A DNA stretch of 64,000 bases from Sphingomonas chungangi (GCF_013778325.1 NZ_JACEIB010000006.1:496001-560000); one strand, 5' to 3'; numbered from the stretch's first letter, positions 25,171 through 34,700 are shown. Notes: generated by a model from the sequence alone, not told the origin. Numbers and translations are program-made.

Positions 25171-25963
25171 CGTCGCGCCAAACCTCGATCTGCTTGATAG
25201 CGTTGGCTGAGAAAACCTTCATCCAGTCGCGCAGCTTGGGGATGGCGATGGTTTCGGCCTGGCGGCGAGCCGCGAGCCCGGGCGCCACGTCGTCAAACCC
25301 CTTGAACAGTGCCGCGCGCAAGTCATCATCGTCGTGAGCGGTGTCCGCGGTAACTGCCACACGAAAATGCCGGGCCTCCTCCCAGGCGATCCGTTCCACC
25401 GCACCATCAATATCCAACTCGGGGAGTCGTTGTTGATGGGCTTCGAGCAGGCCGCCCGCCTCCGGGATCAGCTCATTCATACGTAGTCCGCTTTCCAAGT
25501 CTCGAATGCCCTTCCACACATCGCCAGCGATCGTGCTGCGGGGGTTCTCCGTCGCCTTGTCCTCGAAAATGATGACCGCCGTGATGGTCTTCCCGGACTC
25601 GTCGAGTTTCAACTGGAAGCCATCGAAGCCCTTGTGCGCATGAATCATATGCGGCGCGCGGATTACAGCCCCGGCTTCGGCACGGTGCGCCGCGATCCAC
25701 GAGATCGCTTGGAAGACCCAGCCATCGCGATGATATGGCGGCTTGTCCTTGGGCACGGTCAGTAGTCTGATCGCTCCGGCCGCCGTGTCGGCGCGAGTGG
25801 CGGGCGGCCGTTTGTCGACGCCGGCTAGGATCGCTGCGACATGCCGCGCCTGCCCGAGCGCCAGCCGCGCGACCTTACCCGCAAGATCGTCCTCGTCAGC
25901 AATGGTCCATCGCGAACCGTGACACAGTGTTCCGTGCGATATCGGTATCAGCGTCAGAGGCAT
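25163..25963 (-). CDS. PD-(D/E)XK nuclease, defence (HamA/AbpA-like)
   Basis: 266 residues from the ATG at 25963, preceded by GGAGG at good spacing; an in-frame codon at 26023 is not supported. The central HAHKGFDGFQLKLDE and TAVIIFEDKATENPR supply Asp114 and Glu134-x-Lys136, a PD-(D/E)XK active site resembling that of DUF1837/HamA proteins (GFDG...GEAK). The C-terminal half is alpha/beta with no clear motif. The stop overlaps the helicase start by 8 bp. In Hachiman, HamA is a nuclease held in check by helicase HamB until invading DNA is sensed; the same pairing is proposed here. Confidence 0.75.
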   Translation of the reverse strand: MPLTLIPISHGTLCHGSRWTIADEDDLAGKVARLALGQARHVAAILAGVDKRPPATRADTAAGAIRLLTVPKDKPPYHRDGWVFQAISWIAAHRAEAGAVIRAPHMIHAHKGFDGFQLKLDESGKTITAVIIFEDKATENPRSTIAGDVWKGIRDLESGLRMNELIPEAGGLLEAHQQRLPELDIDGAVERIAWEEARHFRVAVTADTAHDDDDLRAALFKGFDDVAPGLAARRQAETIAIPKLRDWMKVFSANAIKQIEVWRDDV

Positions 25964-26006
25964 CGTGCCTCCGACAACCCCAGCCCAGCCATGGCCCCTC
26001 CCTAAT

Positions 26007-26024
26007 GATGCCAAACACGGCATC
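26007..26024. promoter_or_regulatory. Inverted repeat upstream of nuclease-helicase operon
   Basis: GATGCC-AAACAC-GGCATC is a perfect 6-bp dyad 44 bp upstream of the nuclease ATG, beside an AT-rich tract (TAATATATATAAG, 26028-26040) that could hold the -10 region read on the minus strand. It may be an operator; no adjacent repressor gene is evident. Confidence 0.4.
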
Positions 26025-26129
26025 CGCTAATATATATAAGTGACACCACTGGAACATATCGAAGCGGAAGCGGACCAAATTGAATGCAACTGATCGCGAG
26101 ACGTCGATTTTCCAATATCACCCGAAATC

Positions 26130-27590
26130 TCATATATATTTGCGGTAATCTGAACTCTCTGTCTGGCCGTCAGTGACGTATTTAAGAACCTCTCCTACCA
26201 TTCTAGCTGCCCGGATAGGAATGGGCAGACGCTGGTTCATCTGCGTCGAGTTCCAGTTGATCTTGGTCAGCGAGAACACCTCCGCCGCGATCTCGGCGAC
26301 GGTGCTGTCGCACGACTTGTGCGGGCAGAGGAGCAGGGGGCGAGGGTCGTAGGTACCCGGATACGTCCCGTAGTATGGGATGCTGCCGATCGTGTAGAGC
26401 AGGCCCCGGCCGCCGAGATCGACGAACGTGCCGCGCAGCACGGGATAGTTGCCATCGCGCAGCACCTTGATCGATCCCGATTCCTGCACCCAGACCAGAT
26501 CCCGCATCGCGATGCCGGCCTCGCCGATGGCATCGAGGATCCCATCGGCTTCGTCCTCGCGGAAGCGCGACGTCTTCAGCACGATGATCCGCGCCGGCAG
26601 CGTCATGTGGTGCGCCTTGTAGGCGGCGAGCACGTTGCCGACGAGGTCGCGCGCATCCTCGCGCGTCATGTAGGGGTGCCTTCCGCGGCTCTCGGTATGG
26701 GCGCGCTTGCCCTTGAGGACGAAGCCCCGGCCACGCTCGTCGAACATCTGCGCCGCGCTGGTGAACAGCTGCTGCCCGCCCGCCTCGCGGTAGAAGCTGA
26801 TGCCGACGTAGCAGGCAGTGTACTCGCCCTCTCTCGCCATCCGCCGCCAAGGGATCCGGCCGCTGCCCTTGTAGTAGAGCGTGGTCAGGAGGTTCCAGCT
26901 CCGTCCGGCCATGTCCTGGATCTTGCGGGCGCTGCTCTCCTTCACCTTCAGCGGGATCGCGGCCTTCTCGTCGACGACGTCCTCCCAGACGATCTGGATC
27001 GGGAAGTTGAGGCCCATAGCCTTCGCCTTGAGCATGCCGCGGAAGTTCGGCGCGTCCGATCCGCTGCTGTCCTCCTCCTCGAGCGTGCCGCCGGCCTCGA
27101 CCTTTGCGCTCCAGACCCGCTCGATGAGACGGACGGGCAGCGCGACGATCGCGACGTCCGGGCGATGACCACCGTCGTCCAGCGCCTTGAGCTGATCGAT
27201 GATCGCGACGACCGCCATCTCGACGGCGCGGCCATGATCCGGCTCCTTGGCGATCTTGTCGATCGTCCCCTGCGTCAGGGTCGACGTGGCCGCGTCGTCC
27301 ACGTCGAAGCGGCACCGATAGGGATTCTGGTTGCCGAGCCCTGGGAACGCCGGGTGCAGATTGGGATGCTTCTCGGACTTGCCCGCCATGCCGCCTGCCG
27401 CGGCGGCAAGAAACTTCTTGGTGTCGGCGATCGTCTTGGACGACCCGACGACGCCGATCTGGATGACCTCGCCGACATGGGTCTGGAGCGGGCCGGCCTC
27501 GGTCAGCCCGAGACGCGGATCCTGATGGTGGTGGCGATCGCCGAACTCCAGTTCGGGCTCGTCGAAGATGTCGCTTTCGAAGTCGCTCAT
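26130..27590 (-). CDS. Short prokaryotic Argonaute (MID-PIWI), SPARDA-type
   Basis: 486 residues, the usual length of short pAgos that have MID and PIWI but no N or PAZ domains. Residues about 190-205 ([16 protein letters not shown]) fit the MID guide-binding region; PIWI begins near 235 with YVGISFYRE (261-269), VLKTSRF (337-343) and the conserved C-terminal [20 protein letters not shown] (441-460). The first catalytic Asp of active PIWI domains is Ser here (VGIS), so the protein is predicted to be catalytically dead and to act as guide-dependent sensor. Its ATG overlaps the stop of the DUF4365-APAZ gene by 4 bp (ATGA, 27587-27590). It therefore forms a heterodimer with that effector. Confidence 0.88.
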   Translation of the reverse strand: MSDFESDIFDEPELEFGDRHHHQDPRLGLTEAGPLQTHVGEVIQIGVVGSSKTIADTKKFLAAAAGGMAGKSEKHPNLHPAFPGLGNQNPYRCRFDVDDAATSTLTQGTIDKIAKEPDHGRAVEMAVVAIIDQLKALDDGGHRPDVAIVALPVRLIERVWSAKVEAGGTLEEEDSSGSDAPNFRGMLKAKAMGLNFPIQIVWEDVVDEKAAIPLKVKESSARKIQDMAGRSWNLLTTLYYKGSGRIPWRRMAREGEYTACYVGISFYREAGGQQLFTSAAQMFDERGRGFVLKGKRAHTESRGRHPYMTREDARDLVGNVLAAYKAHHMTLPARIIVLKTSRFREDEADGILDAIGEAGIAMRDLVWVQESGSIKVLRDGNYPVLRGTFVDLGGRGLLYTIGSIPYYGTYPGTYDPRPLLLCPHKSCDSTVAEIAAEVFSLTKINWNSTQMNQRLPIPIRAARMVGEVLKYVTDGQTESSDYRKYI

Positions 27591-28996
27591 CCCAGCATCC
27601 TGAACTGTTCCTCGCGCGGTTCGGATTCGGGCTGCTTGCCGCTCTTCCTCTCGCGCTTCTCCTTCCTCTCCCGCTTCTCCTCTTCCGTCGGCCCCCAGGC
27701 GTCTTCGGGCACCCGGGTCTTCAGTTGGATGCTCGGCGGGGGACCGAAGAGCAGCCGGCCCTCGGTACCGTCGATCTCGTCATTCGCCGGATCGTCCAGG
27801 CCAGAGGTTAGATCGAGAAGGTCCTTCGTCGGCGGAAGCTGGTCCCTGGTCAGGAACCGGTGCCACATGATCACCTGTCCGCGCAGGGCGGAGCTGTTGT
27901 CGAGCCGCTTCTTTCCCGACAGGAGGGCGGCGGGATAGGGATGGGGCGCGAACCCGTTGGTCGTGAAATGGTAGGTCGGCGTGACGACCAGATACCATTG
28001 GCCGACCAGCCGCTCGAACCGGGGCGCGAACGCGTGATGGCGGACGAACGCTACCTTGTCGGGCTCGGTCTTCGACATGACGACGTTGACCACGTCGGTG
28101 TCGGCCTCGCGCTTCGAGGCCGTGTAGGTGAAGGTGCGAGTGGCATTCTCCTCCTCGGCTCGGAAGTAGAGGAGCTTCTTCGATTTCTCCCACCCCAGAT
28201 CGCCGAAGTTCTGGTGCTTCAGCGTGCTGTTGAGGAGGTAGATAAAGTTGTTCTGCTCGAGCTCGTCGTCATGGAAGGCGATGTCCTCGGTGTCGATCAC
28301 CTCAACCTGGTCGATGTCGATGATCTCGCGGCAGCATGATGTGCGGGGATCGTGGAACGACCAGAACTCGTCGCCGCGGATCACCCAGTCGAACCTGACG
28401 GGCTCGTCGCCGTCGAAGAGGATCGCGGCGGCCTTCTTCGCCGAATAGGGAGTGGTCGCGACATACATCTCGCGGGGCAGGGTGACCGGAAGGATGTTGA
28501 CGAGCGCGGTCTCGCCGCCGCCCAGTGGCGGAACATAGTAGCCGGGGCCTGCCTTCGGCACGGTGAGCGCCGCGAGACGATCGACCGCGTCCCCGTTGAG
28601 GATGTCCTTCGCCTTGTCGAACTCTAGCCGGCGCTCTCCTTCGGTGAACCCGACCGGCACCTGCTTCCAGAAGTAGGTCTCGTCCGACTTGCGGTAGAGG
28701 ACGATGATCACCGGCAGATTGGACGAACGCCAGTACTCGAGATCCTCGATGCGGAGGAGGTAGCTGAAGCCGGCGTCGTTTTCGCCCGTGTACCTCTGAG
28801 ACTCCGTCGCCTTGACCTGGACGGCGATCATCCGGGCGAGCGGGCGGCCGTCGTCCATGACCTCGGCGATGCCGTCCACACCGGCTTCGAGGCGCGACCG
28901 GCCGTCGAACTGGAAGCCTATGTTGAGGAACCGGAGGCGGGCCGCCGCCTCGCCTATCTCGCCGATCATCTGACTGGGAGTGAGGCGCTTCGTCAT
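27587..28996 (-). CDS. DUF4365 (DREN)-APAZ effector nuclease of SPARDA
   Basis: 469 residues. The N-terminal 160 or so form a DUF4365 nuclease: [19 protein letters not shown] (12-30), Asp41 in AGVDGIAEV and Gln60-x-Lys62 in [10 protein letters not shown], the D...QxK variant of the PD-(D/E)XK fold. The remainder fits an APAZ domain, the partner surface that replaces the N and PAZ parts of long Argonautes, ending in a charged [14 protein letters not shown] tail. In characterised SPARDA systems, guide-directed target recognition by the short pAgo unleashes indiscriminate DNA/RNA cleavage by this subunit. Start ATG 28996 follows GAAGG. It heads a two-gene operon with the Argonaute. Confidence 0.87.
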   Translation of the reverse strand: MTKRLTPSQMIGEIGEAAARLRFLNIGFQFDGRSRLEAGVDGIAEVMDDGRPLARMIAVQVKATESQRYTGENDAGFSYLLRIEDLEYWRSSNLPVIIVLYRKSDETYFWKQVPVGFTEGERRLEFDKAKDILNGDAVDRLAALTVPKAGPGYYVPPLGGGETALVNILPVTLPREMYVATTPYSAKKAAAILFDGDEPVRFDWVIRGDEFWSFHDPRTSCCREIIDIDQVEVIDTEDIAFHDDELEQNNFIYLLNSTLKHQNFGDLGWEKSKKLLYFRAEEENATRTFTYTASKREADTDVVNVVMSKTEPDKVAFVRHHAFAPRFERLVGQWYLVVTPTYHFTTNGFAPHPYPAALLSGKKRLDNSSALRGQVIMWHRFLTRDQLPPTKDLLDLTSGLDDPANDEIDGTEGRLLFGPPPSIQLKTRVPEDAWGPTEEEKRERKEKRERKSGKQPESEPREEQFRMLG

Positions 28997-29202
28997 GCGC
29001 CTTCATTAGAACAAGTCGCGAACCCCGACCAACCTGAAAATCGTTGAAGACGATCAGTCATCCACAGTCTCGTCAGTTGTAGCGATCGTCAGGCGCGGGC
29101 GATCAGCTACCGCATTTTAAGCCCCTGCTGACAACCTTGGGGAAAGGCAGCTAACTACGCCACTCGGCTGGAACCAGTCCGTCGCCTAACGGCCAGCACA
29201 GG

Positions 29203-29292
29203 TCATGCTCGTCGTCTGATCGACCAGATCAGGCTAGACAGACTCGTGATCAGCGCGGCTACAGCCGTCAGCAGGGTTGGATCGATATGCAT
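29203..29292 (-). CDS. 29-residue membrane micropeptide upstream of the SPARDA operon
   Basis: A 30-codon frame starts MHIDPTLLTAVAALITSL, continues SSLIWSIRRRA and stops at TGA. It has one hydrophobic helix (about residues 6-23) and a basic RRR end. AAGGAG (29300-29305 on the plus strand as CTCCTT) sits 7 bp before the ATG, an excellent ribosome binding site. It reads in the same direction as SPARDA, 206 bp upstream of it. It could be a small type I-like toxin, an accessory anchor or an unrelated peptide. The 196 bp between it and SPARDA and the 219 bp to the HEPN gene show no other gene. Confidence 0.55.
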   Translation of the reverse strand: MHIDPTLLTAVAALITSLSSLIWSIRRRA

Positions 29293-29511
29293 CGAGCGAC
29301 TCCTTCGAATCACTCGCTAACCTATTTGGCACTATGTAGGAAAGAACAAATTTAGAACGAGGCGGATGCTGGATCTCCGGACCGTTGCGCTCTCTCCCGA
29401 AACGGGCCTGTCTCTCATCGGCCAGATGAGGGCACAAAAATACCCGTTAGTCGATGTCTGCACGCTTCCGCGTCGCTTGGTAGAAGGGGAGCGGGAAAGC
29501 ATAGGAGGGTA

Positions 29512-30474
29512 GTGGTGGCTTCTGTTCTCGACGCGCGCCGCCCCGATGCTAAGGAAGCTCCGATGCGCACAGATCTCGACCATCTACCCCACGCCAAGCA
29601 ACGCGAACTGGAGCGGGTCGTCCATATTCTTTTTGAGGAATTCGAGGCGGCCAAGGCGCGTGCGACCGGCGAACGCAAACGTGGCAAGATCCTGAAGGTC
29701 ATCCTCTACGGTAGCTATGCACGCGGCGGTTGGGTCGATGAGCCCCATACAGCGAAGGGCTACATCTCGGATTTCGACCTGCTGATCATCGTGAATCAGC
29801 GCGAACTTGCCGAGCGCGAGCAATGGGTCGATGCCGACGATCGCCTAGCCACAGACCTTGTCGTCAATAAGACGCTGCACACGCCGGTGAACTTCATCGT
29901 ACACTCGCTTCAGCAGGTGAATGACGGCCTTGCGCATGGGCGCTTCTTCTTCATGGATATCGCCGGCGATGGGATCGCGCTGTACCAATCCGATGACACG
30001 CCATTGCACACGCCGAAGCCGAAATCTTCAGAAGAGGCTCTCGCAACTGCAAAGGACTATTTTGCTGAATGGTTCCCAAGTGCAGGCGGAGTTTTGGATA
30101 CGGCCCGATATGTTCTTGGCAAGGGGCGGTTGAAGGAGGCTGCCTTCAACCTTCATCAGGCGGCTGAGCGCCTCTACCACTGCGCGATGCTTGTCTTAAC
30201 TTTCTATACACCGCACAATCACAATCTCAACTTTTTGCGCAAGCAGGCCGAGAAGCTTGATCGGCGGCTCTACGACGTGTGGCAGCGCGACGATCGTAAG
30301 CACCGCGCGATGTTCGAGAAGCTTAAGGAAGCCTACGTCAAGGCCCGGTACTCGAAACACTATGAAATTAGCGAGGACGAACTGATCTGGCTCGGGCAGC
30401 GGGTCGAACAGCTAGGACAACTCGTCCATACTATTTGCACTGAGCGGATTTCGCATCTGTCGCAATCCCTCTGA
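29512..30474 (+). CDS. Nucleotidyltransferase-HEPN fusion protein
   Basis: 320 residues. The first half is a minimal nucleotidyltransferase with the GS motif in VILYGSYARGG (Gly67-Ser68) and the metal pair in YISDFDLLI (Asp87, Asp89). The second half is an all-helical HEPN domain (LKEAAFNLHQAAERLYHCAML and later AYVKARYSKHYEISEDEL). The HEPN motif reads Arg279-x3-His283 rather than the RNase Rx4-6H, so nuclease activity is uncertain. Usually MntA antitoxin and HepT toxin are separate; here they are fused. Two GTG codons (29512, 29515) follow a perfect AGGAGG at 29503-29508; an ATG at 29563 is the alternative. It lies within the defence block. Confidence 0.88.
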   Translation: MVASVLDARRPDAKEAPMRTDLDHLPHAKQRELERVVHILFEEFEAAKARATGERKRGKILKVILYGSYARGGWVDEPHTAKGYISDFDLLIIVNQRELAEREQWVDADDRLATDLVVNKTLHTPVNFIVHSLQQVNDGLAHGRFFFMDIAGDGIALYQSDDTPLHTPKPKSSEEALATAKDYFAEWFPSAGGVLDTARYVLGKGRLKEAAFNLHQAAERLYHCAMLVLTFYTPHNHNLNFLRKQAEKLDRRLYDVWQRDDRKHRAMFEKLKEAYVKARYSKHYEISEDELIWLGQRVEQLGQLVHTICTERISHLSQSL

Positions 30475-30563
30475 CGATCTTTGAACATTGGTTAGCGGTC
30501 CAGAGATCGCAATTTCAAATGTATGGCCTTGTTGATAATATCTCTTTCGGCATAGAGGTCAGA

Positions 30564-30974
30564 ATGGAAACAATCGAAAGTCGAGACACGGGCGCAAATG
30601 GCCTTGGTTCGGAGCAATCGCCCCGAGCTTTCGATTGGTTTTGGCGGCCTTGGTACGCTAAGCTTCTCGTGGTCCTTGCAGTTCTCTATTGGGTCGGCCT
30701 TTACACCATGCTTCTAATGCCGGTTGAATGGTTGAGCGGCTCTGTTACAGGCGGCATGGTCTGGCTCATTCTCCTTTTCAACCCTTTTTCGGTTATCGCA
30801 ATCCTCGGCTTCGGGTTTCTGAAGGCCAAGGTCGCCTGTGGAGATTGGATCATTCTCCCCGGCGCGCCTCTCGAAATTGTCGAATGGCAGCGAAGGGAAC
30901 GCGAGGCAGCTTACATCAACCCCGCGGATGCTCGGTCCGGTTACATGCACCAAGATCATCTTGACGGCCGATAG
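30564..30974 (+). CDS. Small membrane protein
   Basis: 136 residues from the ATG at 30564 (METIESRDTGANG...), preceded by GAGG; an in-frame ATG at 30519 lacks a good ribosome binding site. Two hydrophobic segments are clear (about 33-54 LLVVLAVLYWVGLYTMLL and 65-87 VWLILLFNPFSVIAILGF), followed by a cytosolic tail of about 45 residues ending MHQDHLDGR. It is convergent with traG, only 1 bp between stops. I do not recognise the family; it may be a late cargo gene at the edge of the conjugation operon. Confidence 0.65.
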   Translation: METIESRDTGANGLGSEQSPRAFDWFWRPWYAKLLVVLAVLYWVGLYTMLLMPVEWLSGSVTGGMVWLILLFNPFSVIAILGFGFLKAKVACGDWIILPGAPLEIVEWQRREREAAYINPADARSGYMHQDHLDGR

Positions 30975-30975
30975 C

Positions 30976-33900
30976 CTAGCGATCGCGTCGGTCCTTGAAT
31001 TGAGCGTCTCCGTCGCCCCAGCCATGGTTTCTGTCACCCGCCAAGCGTCCGGACCCGAGAACGGTAGTTTGCTCGTGTGAGATGAGTGGCGCCGTCACCT
31101 GCGTCGTCCCACGGCCCGCATCGGCCGCGTCTAGGTACCGATTCCTAAGACCATCGTTCCCAAGCACCTGTTCACTCAGCGTGTTGGCAAATGCAGTTTC
31201 CGGTTTTGAGGATCGTGATGCTGCGCGTTCGGCCATCGCAATGGCGCTCCGCACGTCGTAATTGACCGTGTCGAGCGAGGCTCTAGCCTGCGTTGAGACG
31301 ATCCCGCGATCCGAGATATCGAAATTGAGACTACCGGCAGCGGTGCCAGAAGTGCCCCCTCCCTTGCGTAGTCCGCTGCCGCGCGTTGAGGACCCCGTAA
31401 GGTTTGCTGTTGCGGTTTGGCCGTCGCCTGTCTGATGTTCGGCAGAGCGCGACAGCGCTCGTTGCCACCCTGTCTGACTTATGACGGCGGTGATGTCGCG
31501 CTCCAGCGTATCGGCCACCTGCGGCTTCAGCCGCCAATTGCCGCGGCGATCCATCTCGAAACCGCCGTGCAGCCAGCGCGTCATGGCCGCGTGGCCCTCG
31601 GCGCCCCCGCCCAGGAAATGCTCGATCGTGTCCGGTCCAGCCTGCTTGCCGGCCTCGAACTTGGTCGACGTATCGCTGCGCGCGGATTGCGAGAAGCCGG
31701 TGCTGCTCGAGACGAGGAGGTCGTTGTCGGCGAAGCTGAAGCGGGCGTGGCCCCCTCGCGCAATCGCGCCATATTGGCTGTCGTTGATTAGTCCGCCGCG
31801 GCGAAGCTGCGCGGCGGTCCGTGGCGTGACATTCATGCTGAGATCACCATTCTGTGTGAGAGCGAGCTGCTTCCTGTCCATCGCAATGCCATGGGCGCGC
31901 AACAGGCCCTGCATGCGGGTCAGGCGCTCCTGGTCGACGATCTGGTTGGTCCGCGCATTGCGCCCCCGATCGGCTATGGCATCTGCGCCACCGTCCGCCA
32001 TGTCTACCTGATTGCCGGCTGCGGCGCCGAGCGTTTTGATGAAGCTGTCGAGGTGGGCAGCTTCGCGGACAGGAACGCCGGCGGCCGCCGCGGCATCAGC
32101 GAAGCCGGCATTTTCGGACTGGCGCCGTTGTTCTCCGATCATGGCATTGCCGCGTACGCCGTCTGGACCGATCTCGCGCTGGGCGTCCAGTTTGCCGGAC
32201 CGCTCGGCGAAATCGTAGCCAGCTGCCTCACGGGTCCGCGCATAGAAGCTGGTTCCTTCGCGTGCCGCCTCGCGGGTCGCCCCATCAGCTGTGCCGACCT
32301 GATTGGCGGCATTGTAGGTTTCAAGTGCATGCTCGACCTGAGCCTCGTTCCGCCCCGTCGCGTGGGCTAGCCCGGTGATCGCGGAAGAGCGGGCTTCGCC
32401 GGAGAGCGCGTTGATGAAGCCGATGCGCCGCGCGGTCTCCTGGACGGAGAGGCCTAGCATGGCGGAGGCAGCGCGCTGTCCGGTATTGGTGCCGGTGCGC
32501 GTGGCCTGCTCGGTGGCGACGTTCCCGCGCTCGGTCGCGGCAACTTGGCCGCCCGCGAAATCGCGGCGGCCTTCCATGGCACCGACCTGCGTCTGGGCGC
32601 CCGTAATCTCGTTGCGGAGAACCTGCTCCTGCTTGAAACTGTTGGCGATAAGCTTGCCGAACAGGGGATCGGCAGCGGCGTCGGCGATCACACCGGACGC
32701 CTTCAGCTTGGCATCGTCGGCAGAATATCCGTCGCGCTGGAAGTGGCGAGCAGCACCATCCATCATCATCGCGTAGGCGCGCTCGTCGCCGAACGCCTTC
32801 CATTGGACCATATTCTGCGCGAACGACGCGAAAGCGCGTTCGCCGGCTTGGCCCTTGCCGAAATAGGTCTGGCCGAGCGAGCGGAGGGCATCGCCCTGCG
32901 CGAACTGCTGGAAGGCGGCCGTTGCCGCGTTGGCCTGGACGGCACGCTGGGTTGCGGGATCCGAGAGATCGCCTCCTCTCAATGCGGGTGCCAGGCCGCC
33001 AAGTTCGCGTGCGGCATCGATTCCACCCATGCCGAATGCGGGAATTCCGGGTGCGCCTGGTACCTGTCCACCGACAATCCCGCCGGCCTCGCCGAAACCG
33101 CGGTTCGCGGCGAAGCTCGATCGTTCGCCGAAATCCCCGAAGGTCGAGACCGCGTTGCGGCGGGCCGAGGTGCCGAAGGCCGAGGCCTGTGCCTCGAGCG
33201 CGGAGGCGCGGCCTTCGCTGGTGGCGAGCGGGGCTGCTGCAGCTGATGCCCCGCGAAGGTCGGCAAGCGCACCGCTCGTGACGGCGCTGAACACGTTGCC
33301 GGAGAAGCGGAACACCGTGAAGACGAAGGCACCTGCGAGGCCTGCCGCAGCGGTGCGGAAGCTGCCGAAGATGGCGAGCGCTTTCTGGGCCGCCAAGGGC
33401 GCCATCAGCCAGGCATTGGCGGCGACGCCGTTGGCACGCATCTCGGCGAGCGCGCTCATCGCGCGGCCAAGCGTCAGCTGGTAAATGCCGGCATCGATCA
33501 CGCCCCAGAGCGCCACGAATACGAAGAGCCCAAGCGCGAAGCTCGCCACCCTCAGATTAATCGGGGTCAGAATGAACAGCAGCGCGATCGGCACCATGAA
33601 GAGCATGATCCCGAACACGGTCGCGCGGATGGTGGGCATCCATTCGTTGGCGACCGAGAGGGTGGCGAGGCCGCTGGTGATGGTGGCGCGATTGGCCATC
33701 ACGCGAGCGGCGGTCGCCGGGCTGTCCTCGAAGAGCACATCGCCGACCGTGTTGCCGAGCAGGATGTCGGTCATCAGCCCCTGTGTTCCCAAGGTATTGC
33801 CCATCATCATCTGCCCGATCTCGCCGAGCTGGCCCTTGCATCGGGCGAGCTGGTTGGTGTCGGTGCCGTCAAAGCCCGAGCGCGCACAGACCTGGTTCTG

Positions 33901-34692
33901 GTAGCTGGCGAAGGTCGTTGGATCGCTCAGGCGCGACTGAATATTGGCCCAGGCGTCCGCGCAGCTCATCGTCGTGCCGGCCTTGTCGGCGCTCGAATAG
34001 ACGGTCGAGTAAGTGGCGGGCCCCGCCATTGCACCGAAGGCCGCGGCGAGGTCCGTCGTGGTCCGGAACAGCTTGTCGTCATCGACGCCGTAGGCGGGCG
34101 ATACCCGCGCGACCGGGTAGCATTGGCGGGCATAATCCTTGACCGTCTGATCGAGGAAGATGTCGGTCATCGGTCCTTGGGGCGTCACCGCGTTGAAGAA
34201 GAGGTCGAAGGCGTGGCCGCCGGCGCCGAAGACGATCTTGCTGTCGGGATCGACCGTGTTGTCGTCGATCGTCTCGACCAGCGCATGTTCCATCAAGTTG
34301 GTAGTGCCGGCGACGAGAACGAGCAGGTTGGGCACGCCACCGACGGGCTGATAGGCGTTGCGAACCGGGTCGTAGACGTTGACCGTGCCGGTCGTGGCGA
34401 TCATGCCCACAAACAGGCCGATCCCGACCAGCATCTGGAAGCCGAAGGCGACGAGGCTCATGCCCGAGCCTCGGATCGAGGCGAGTGCGGCGCCCATCGC
34501 GATGCCCACCGTCGCGATGATCACCACCAGGGTCTCGTAGCGCGGATCGGCGAAGATGAGGGCGACGAGGTGGAAGGCATCGACCGTCTCGGCGAAGCCA
34601 TCATAGGTGTAGAAGCTCGTGTCAAGCGCCAGCGCAGGCGAGGCGAGAAGGGCGGCGGCGGCGAGGGCGAGGACGAGGCGGAGCGCGCGCAT
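30976..34692 (-). CDS. traG: TraG, mating-pair stabilisation/entry-exclusion protein
   Basis: 1238 residues from ATG 34692; the in-frame extension to 34905 overlaps traH and has no family similarity. A signal sequence (MRALRLVLALAAAALLASPALA) is followed by several membrane helices in the first 480 residues (for example TLVVIIATVGIAMGAALASIRG, in part, and VPIALLFILTPINLRVASFALGL), the TraG N-terminal domain. The rest is a long Ala/Gly/Gln-rich periplasmic region. In F-type systems TraG is needed for pilus assembly and stabilises mating pairs. It is the last gene of the operon, 8 bp after traH. Confidence 0.88.
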   Translation of the reverse strand: MRALRLVLALAAAALLASPALALDTSFYTYDGFAETVDAFHLVALIFADPRYETLVVIIATVGIAMGAALASIRGSGMSLVAFGFQMLVGIGLFVGMIATTGTVNVYDPVRNAYQPVGGVPNLLVLVAGTTNLMEHALVETIDDNTVDPDSKIVFGAGGHAFDLFFNAVTPQGPMTDIFLDQTVKDYARQCYPVARVSPAYGVDDDKLFRTTTDLAAAFGAMAGPATYSTVYSSADKAGTTMSCADAWANIQSRLSDPTTFASYQNQVCARSGFDGTDTNQLARCKGQLGEIGQMMMGNTLGTQGLMTDILLGNTVGDVLFEDSPATAARVMANRATITSGLATLSVANEWMPTIRATVFGIMLFMVPIALLFILTPINLRVASFALGLFVFVALWGVIDAGIYQLTLGRAMSALAEMRANGVAANAWLMAPLAAQKALAIFGSFRTAAAGLAGAFVFTVFRFSGNVFSAVTSGALADLRGASAAAAPLATSEGRASALEAQASAFGTSARRNAVSTFGDFGERSSFAANRGFGEAGGIVGGQVPGAPGIPAFGMGGIDAARELGGLAPALRGGDLSDPATQRAVQANAATAAFQQFAQGDALRSLGQTYFGKGQAGERAFASFAQNMVQWKAFGDERAYAMMMDGAARHFQRDGYSADDAKLKASGVIADAAADPLFGKLIANSFKQEQVLRNEITGAQTQVGAMEGRRDFAGGQVAATERGNVATEQATRTGTNTGQRAASAMLGLSVQETARRIGFINALSGEARSSAITGLAHATGRNEAQVEHALETYNAANQVGTADGATREAAREGTSFYARTREAAGYDFAERSGKLDAQREIGPDGVRGNAMIGEQRRQSENAGFADAAAAAGVPVREAAHLDSFIKTLGAAAGNQVDMADGGADAIADRGRNARTNQIVDQERLTRMQGLLRAHGIAMDRKQLALTQNGDLSMNVTPRTAAQLRRGGLINDSQYGAIARGGHARFSFADNDLLVSSSTGFSQSARSDTSTKFEAGKQAGPDTIEHFLGGGAEGHAAMTRWLHGGFEMDRRGNWRLKPQVADTLERDITAVISQTGWQRALSRSAEHQTGDGQTATANLTGSSTRGSGLRKGGGTSGTAAGSLNFDISDRGIVSTQARASLDTVNYDVRSAIAMAERAASRSSKPETAFANTLSEQVLGNDGLRNRYLDAADAGRGTTQVTAPLISHEQTTVLGSGRLAGDRNHGWGDGDAQFKDRRDR

Positions 34693-34700
34693 GTCCGGTC

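Noticed and set aside
26319-27938. Long plus-strand open frame (539 codons) opposite the Argonaute pair
   Set aside because: No recognisable domain; the minus strand encodes an overlapping, well-patterned SPARDA operon.
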